Assembly (NCBI GenBank): GCA_014695295.1
Contig: JACJNY010000066.1
Coordinates: 1 to 64,000, forward strand
Direction: 5' to 3'
DNA length: 64,000 nt
Source of the DNA: Microcoleus sp. FACHB-61
GTDB taxonomy: Bacteria > Cyanobacteriota > Cyanobacteriia > Cyanobacteriales > Microcoleaceae
Made by a program: the position numbers and the translations under genes. This document shows positions 60,504 through 64,000 of this stretch, in pieces. A model generated the notes under the pieces. It searched no databases, was not told the origin of the DNA, and saw only the letters and a list, made by a program, of their open reading frames with translations. Position 1 is the stretch's first letter; every line of letters begins with the position of its first letter.

Positions 60504-60899
60504 ATGGGCTGGCTAAAAAGATTGTTTGGTTTAGAAAAACTTGAAAATCAAGAAACTGTTGACGCTCCTGCTTACCAAGCACCTGTAGCTGAAGCTCAAG
60601 CTCAAGCTCAAGCTCAAGCTCAAGCTCAATCTGCTGGAAGCGCTCAGACAGTCCCGCCGGAACGCATGGGATTGAATGGAGAATACGATCAAAGCGGTTT
60701 AGCTAAACGGGTGGCTCAGGCTTTCGATGCAAATCCAGAGGTTGCCGATATTGAGACTGTTTATGTGGCTCAACATGGCAGTACGGTGGTTCTCAAAGGT
60801 ACAGTTCCCGAGCAAGGAATGGTCAACAAGTTGGTGACAATTGCTAAAGGTGTTAAGGGTGCAACTGGGGTGGAAACCGATCAAGTTACTGTCGGCTAG
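60504..60899 (+). CDS. BON-domain protein
   Basis: 131 residues; GGGAGG eight bases before the ATG. A leader (MGWLKRLFGLEKLE) amphipathic helix is followed by an Ala-Gln repeat region (~30-43, encoded by a GCTCAA hexamer array) and a BON domain (~66-131: GLAKRVAQAFDANPEVADIE, VYVAQHGSTVVLKGTVPEQG, TGVETDQVTV). BON domains bind phospholipid or scaffold at membranes. No signal peptide, so it is probably peripheral on the inner face. The hexamer array is a mutable site that can change linker length by two residues per step. Confidence 0.85.
   Translation: MGWLKRLFGLEKLENQETVDAPAYQAPVAEAQAQAQAQAQAQSAGSAQTVPPERMGLNGEYDQSGLAKRVAQAFDANPEVADIETVYVAQHGSTVVLKGTVPEQGMVNKLVTIAKGVKGATGVETDQVTVG
60594..60630 (+). 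repeat. GCTCAA hexanucleotide microsatellite inside the BON gene
   Basis: About six consecutive GCTCAA units code (AQ)n. Slippage would keep frame. Upstream, at 60445-60480, TCAATTAACA units form a second short tandem array. Confidence 0.85.
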
Positions 60900-61096
60900 C
60901 GCGACGGTTATTTATAACAGTTAACTCTTAGCAGTTAACCATTATAGCAACCGCCCTGACGCTTAGGCGTTCTTAATTGCACTTTCCCCATGCGGTAGAT
61001 TGCAACGGACGTGGGGAGCATTAAGCGTGCAAATTTTGATAGGAGTGCGAACGTCGCCGCACAGCAAAGATATACAGCGTATTCCTGGTTTATGAA

Positions 61097-61125
61097 GTAG
61101 GGACACGGCAATGCCGTGTCCCTAC
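61097..61125. repeat. Perfect GTAGGGACACGGC palindrome, dispersed family
   Basis: GTAGGGACACGGC (61097-61109), loop AAT, GCCGTGTCCCTAC (61113-61125). It is part of the same family as 17342-17370 and the atp terminator stem. It lies in the 432-base gap 60900-61331, which otherwise contains GCAACC/GGTTGC repeats and no ORF. Confidence 0.85.
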
Positions 61126-61331
61126 GGCGGGGATAGATCGACAGACGGGTGTCATTCATAAACGTGGAATCTGCTGTATAAGCAAGCGAACTATTAAGGT
61201 TGCACTCCTATCAAACGCTTTTTGCACTCCCAAGAGATGCTCCCCTTCGGTCTTCCTTTTTCCGACTTTCATCGGACTTATTGTTTCTTCTATAAATGTT
61301 TATTTGAGTTATCTTAATTTAAATAAAAAAT

Positions 61332-61775
61332 ATGACCGGGGAAACCTTAGAACCTACTCGCGGGAAATTAGAACGGAGTCTTTCCCAGGGTATTCAAGCT
61401 TTGTACCGCTCTCAACTCGGACAACAAACGAGTCAGGTGGTATGCCATCTTTTGGATAACAAATTGATAATTGTTATCGAAAATGGGGTTACTCAACCAG
61501 AAAAACTGCTCGCTGAGAACGGTCAGGAAGATTTGGCTTTGCAGGTACGATTGCAACTAGAATCAGTCCTAGAAGTGCAAATGAAAGACTTAATCAAAGA
61601 GGTTTTGGGTGTGGGAGTAACTGATTTGCTCAGCGATGCGACCTTGGAGACTGGCCGCACCGGAACGATCGCTATTTTGGAGTCTGCCCCTAAAGTTCGC
61701 GATTCTAGTTCTAAGTCTAAAACTCAACCTAAAACTCAACTAGAAGCACCTGAGGGTGGATGTGCTGACGGATAA
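61332..61775 (+). CDS. DUF2294 family protein
   Basis: 147 residues. The core (~10-110) KLERSLSQGIQALYRSQLGQ, NKLIIVIENGVTQPEKLLAE, LQVRLQLESVLEVQMKDLIK and TDLLSDATLETGRTGTIAIL follows the DUF2294 (Na-translocating-decarboxylase-unrelated, function unknown) pattern. A charged Ser/Lys tail (SSKSKTQPKTQ) is an extension beyond the family core, and its last 47 bases overlap the end of the response-regulator gene on the other strand. It is cytosolic, and no enzyme motif is seen. Confidence 0.85.
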   Translation: MTGETLEPTRGKLERSLSQGIQALYRSQLGQQTSQVVCHLLDNKLIIVIENGVTQPEKLLAENGQEDLALQVRLQLESVLEVQMKDLIKEVLGVGVTDLLSDATLETGRTGTIAILESAPKVRDSSSKSKTQPKTQLEAPEGGCADG

Positions 61776-62187
61776 TTGTTTCTAAATCCTTGATATTAAA
61801 AGGTTTAGAAATGTATTCAACGCAGCCGGCTTTTAGAATCCGAGCGCGGTCTTCTGCTTTGGCTAGTGCTGTGACAGCCACAACCGGAATATGTCTGAGA
61901 TCGGGGTTTTCTTGGAGGCGATTTACTACTTCTATACCGTCTATATCCGGCAGACAAATGTCGAGTACGATTAGGTCGGGAGGGCGCTCGACTGCTGCTG
62001 AAATAGCTGCGTACCCGTCAACCGCTCCCATGCACTCGCAGCCGAATAAATCGAGTATTTGTGCCAGCAGCTCTAAGTTGTCGTGATTGTCGTCAACCGC
62101 CAACACTAAAGGACGCTTGTCAGCCTCCTGTTGTCCGCTATCTAAAGATGAGGTTTCCAAATTAATTTTCCAACTAGGATAGTTCAT
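61729..62187 (-). CDS. Single-domain response regulator
   Basis: Start chosen at the ATG at 62187 (152 residues); the frame continues 48 codons upstream without receiver-like sequence. The receiver runs ~33-150, with acidic pocket VLAVDDNHDN, phospho-acceptor Asp76 in LIVLDICLPD, Thr in VVAVTALAK and Lys in YISKPFN. There is no output domain, so it works as a CheY/PatA-like relay. No partner kinase is adjacent. The 3' end converges on and overlaps the DUF2294 gene by 47 bases. Confidence 0.92.
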   Translation of the reverse strand: MNYPSWKINLETSSLDSGQQEADKRPLVLAVDDNHDNLELLAQILDLFGCECMGAVDGYAAISAAVERPPDLIVLDICLPDIDGIEVVNRLQENPDLRHIPVVAVTALAKAEDRARILKAGCVEYISKPFNIKDLETIIRQHIHPQVLLVEF

Positions 62188-62753
62188 AAATGCCGATCGA
62201 AAAACGATCAAAAAAGGATCAAACAACTTTTCCCCGAGGCAATCTTCAAGTGGCGCTCCGGCACTTGAAACAGATTGGCTCGTATTTGCAGCTCTCAGAT
62301 GGTAAGCCTTCAGTCTAGCCAGATTGTACAATATCGTTGCAAGCTGGGGCCAAAACGGCTAGAGTCGATCGATCCGATATCCGATAGCATCTGCTCAATT
62401 ATACTGAGCCCAGCGCCCATTAGGAACTTATGCAATATAGGTACGTCAGTTTTGGCAACCACACGCCATAAATGCGGAAAGTCTTACCACTAAAGCATCT
62501 TCGCTCAATAGCATTTAAGAGTGGCGGCAGCTTTTCAGGATACTCACCACATTAAACTTGGGTTTCCCTACATGGATCTACCGAAAGGAAGATTCTAGCG
62601 GAGGCTTAAGTTTCATAACTTCCACCTGCTGAGAGATACTTGTTACTCTACTTTATACTTCAATGTTTTTAAGTAGTAATTATCACAATTTGAGCCAGGA
62701 AAAAAATTCAGTTTTTACTTGAGCTTTACCGGATATTAACCTAGGAGGTTTTA
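62188..62753. other. Intergenic region before the DUF2267 gene
   Basis: Upstream of the response regulator (minus) and the DUF2267 gene (plus), so two promoters are expected. It includes the 48-codon 5' extension of the regulator frame (62188-62331). I see no hairpin array, RNA gene or ORF of interest. Confidence 0.5.
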
Positions 62754-63557
62754 ATGACAATTCCAATCAGAGACGACCTGACTTACATTTTGCTCAAACA
62801 GATTGGCAGCGGACACGGCAGGGGAGAGTCGGAAATTAGAAACGCAGCCGAAGAATATGTCGGTCACCCGGTGGCGGAAGCGGAATTGCTCGGTCATTTG
62901 GACTACCTCAACCAAAGGGAATTTATCAAAGCGGATTTTAGCGGACAGGCTTACGGAGGGCCCGAGTTCTTGCCGCCTTTAGTCGCATTTCAAGAAGCTG
63001 AGTTAACAGAAAAAGGCCGCAAACTGTTACACAAAATGGAGACGAATCCTCCGACCTCGCTCCACCACGAAGGATCGGCAGTTCCTATCGCTTCAAAGGA
63101 TATGCCGTTTTTGGAAAAAGTGCTGGTAAAAGGTCACTTGGAGGATATTTTTGATGCCCGCGACATTACCGAAGTAGTGTACCGGGTCATGCGCGACGTG
63201 ATGACAAAAGACGCCATCGAGCACGTGGAATCTGAATTGCACAAAGAAGTTTTGCCTACGGATGACAAAACCCTGCAACAAGAAATAGCAGACCTCTGGA
63301 AAGATACCAATCCGCTGGTGGGATTGCTGAGCCGGATACGTCAGCCTTTGACCGGCCCGCCTGCACCTGCGGGGATCGATGGCAATTTGTTTGCACGGAG
63401 GGTGGAACTAGAAGGCGCACTTCCTTCAGGAGTAAAACCGGAAACTGCGATCGCCGCTGTATTTTCGGCAACGAAGGATGAGCTGTCCGAGGAGCGAATT
63501 CAGGAAATAGCAGGCTTTTTGCCCGATCGAATTCGGGAACTTTGGGCTTCGGCTTAA
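62754..63557 (+). CDS. DUF2267-repeat protein
   Basis: 267 residues with an AGGAGG Shine-Dalgarno seven bases before the ATG. An N-terminal winged-helix-like segment (~1-95: DDLTYILLKQIGSGHGRGES, HLDYLNQREFIKADFSGQAY) is followed by two DUF2267-like helical modules: ~118-175 (FLEKVLVKGHLEDIFDARDI, VVYRVMRDVMTKDAIEHVES) and ~208-267 (NLFARRVELEGALPSGVKPE, RIQEIAGFLPDRIRELW). DUF2267 proteins have unknown function. A regulatory or scaffolding role is inferred from the winged-helix-like start only. Confidence 0.78.
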   Translation: MTIPIRDDLTYILLKQIGSGHGRGESEIRNAAEEYVGHPVAEAELLGHLDYLNQREFIKADFSGQAYGGPEFLPPLVAFQEAELTEKGRKLLHKMETNPPTSLHHEGSAVPIASKDMPFLEKVLVKGHLEDIFDARDITEVVYRVMRDVMTKDAIEHVESELHKEVLPTDDKTLQQEIADLWKDTNPLVGLLSRIRQPLTGPPAPAGIDGNLFARRVELEGALPSGVKPETAIAAVFSATKDELSEERIQEIAGFLPDRIRELWASA

Positions 63558-63588
63558 CGCAACATTTCCGGGTATAAATACTTACAAG

Positions 63589-63647
63589 CCGGGTTGACGA
63601 ACCAACATTCTGCGCTATTGAGCCAGAATGTTGTTACGTCAACCCGG
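63589..63647. repeat. Nested inverted repeat (two concentric stems), possible terminator
   Basis: The outer stem CCGGGTTGACG (63589-63599) pairs with CGTCAACCCGG (63637-63647). An inner stem AACATTCTG (63604-63612) pairs with CAGAATGTT (63624-63632). Both are perfect. It follows the DUF2267 stop by 32 bases and contains the AACCCGGTTTCTC dispersed motif at its right end. A terminator function is possible, but the T-run is poor. Confidence 0.8.
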
Positions 63648-63689
63648 TTTCTCTATATGTCTTGCCCTGTAATTCTGCAATTGTTTTTT

Positions 63690-63748
63690 AGTGAGGACTT
63701 CAGTCTCGATCGAACTCGATCGAACTCGATCGAACTTGAGTCCTCACT
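63690..63748. repeat. Inverted repeat enclosing TCGATCGAAC tandem units
   Basis: AGTGAGGACT (63690-63699) and its complement AGTCCTCACT (63739-63748) flank three consecutive TCGATCGAAC units. The arms and repeats form a cruciform-like structure in a non-coding tail. It is probably an intergenic element of the same class as the other palindromes. Confidence 0.8.
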
Positions 63749-64000
63749 ACTTGTCCGATCGCTCATTCCTTGCCTTCTAAATGCTGTGAAAAACCCGGTT
63801 TCTCAGCGAAATTTGTCAATAAACCAGAAATATCTCCAGAAACCGAGTTTCGCGCTCCCGCGTTGGATACCTCCAATGGATGTTGCGAAAGTGTTGTAAT
63901 GTATAATACAGGGCGAGTTAAGACTGTGGCTCGCAAAAATGCTGTTAACAGCCTGGGAGCTCAAAAGGGATGGCCCGCACAAAATTTAGACAAATGTCAC
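63749..64000. other. Non-coding right end
   Basis: Contains GAAAAACCCGGTTTCTCAGC (63788) and AAACCGAGTTTCGCGC (~63840), both members of the AAACCCGGTTTCT short-repeat family. Nothing that begins a gene can be recognised before the window ends. Confidence 0.4.

Noticed and set aside
63594..63899. 101-codon plus frame at the right end
   Set aside because: It runs over nested inverted and tandem repeats and AAACCCGGTTTCT elements; no ribosome site.

Overview
The window is cyanobacterial chromosome. It starts inside psbA (photosystem II D1, which begins at 380 and runs off the left edge). It also carries CP12, the F1 beta and epsilon subunits of ATP synthase, a cyanophycin locus, an OprB-type iron-uptake porin with an SLH domain, and many small families restricted to cyanobacteria. 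HIP1-type octamers (GCGATCGC and variants) are scattered throughout. Moderate GC, heptamer tandem repeats (TTAGATT-, ACTGACA- and GTTAACT-type), the [16 protein letters not shown] palindrome and many decayed gene fragments suggest a large-genome filamentous Oscillatoriales lineage (Microcoleus/Oscillatoria-like). That placement is inference, not proof.

Left part (1-21.5 kb): psbA; an exported alpha/beta hydrolase; an HD-domain phosphohydrolase; ligA with a repeat-derived in-frame insertion just before its catalytic lysine; a small membrane protein; then one 9.7 kb gene (7352-17041, minus) for a 3229-residue exoprotein. It has a signal peptide, a two-partner-secretion haemagglutinin domain, a long repetitive body, a Pro/Thr/Ile stalk and a C-terminal CHAT (caspase-like) domain with both catalytic residues. 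A PEP-CTERM protein and the atpD-atpC pair follow, the pair separated by a heptamer-repeat hairpin.

Middle (21.5-41 kb): a hybrid sensor kinase/adenylate cyclase preceded by the decayed C-terminus of a paralogue; two tandem peptidoglycan-binding mini-proteins; a second HD protein; a DUF3177 membrane protein; CP12 with an unusually structured upstream region next to a TnpB-like tail; a FIST sensor protein; the SLH porin with a second TnpB-like tail upstream; a glycosyltransferase; an unknown cytoplasmic protein; and a smaller exported CHAT protein with TPR-gene debris upstream.

Right part (41-64 kb): a three-gene cluster (CrtU/CruE-like desaturase with a Rieske domain, a methyltransferase, a Rieske oxygenase) that fits aromatic-carotenoid (synechoxanthin-type) synthesis; a DUF262/DUF1524 (GmrSD-like) putative defence nuclease; a toxin-antitoxin pair whose toxin has a nonsense codon; coaBC; a CHASE sensor kinase; a cyanophycin-synthetase-like gene of CphA2 type opposite cphB; a GH13 amylase-family pseudogene; BON, DUF2294 and DUF2267 proteins and a response regulator. 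No tRNA, rRNA or CRISPR array was recognised.

Overall this is ordinary cyanobacterial housekeeping interleaved with surface, secreted and regulatory genes and much repeat-driven decay. The strongest candidates for new biology are the secreted CHAT exoprotein, the repeat insertion in ligA, and the structured TnpB-associated region upstream of CP12.
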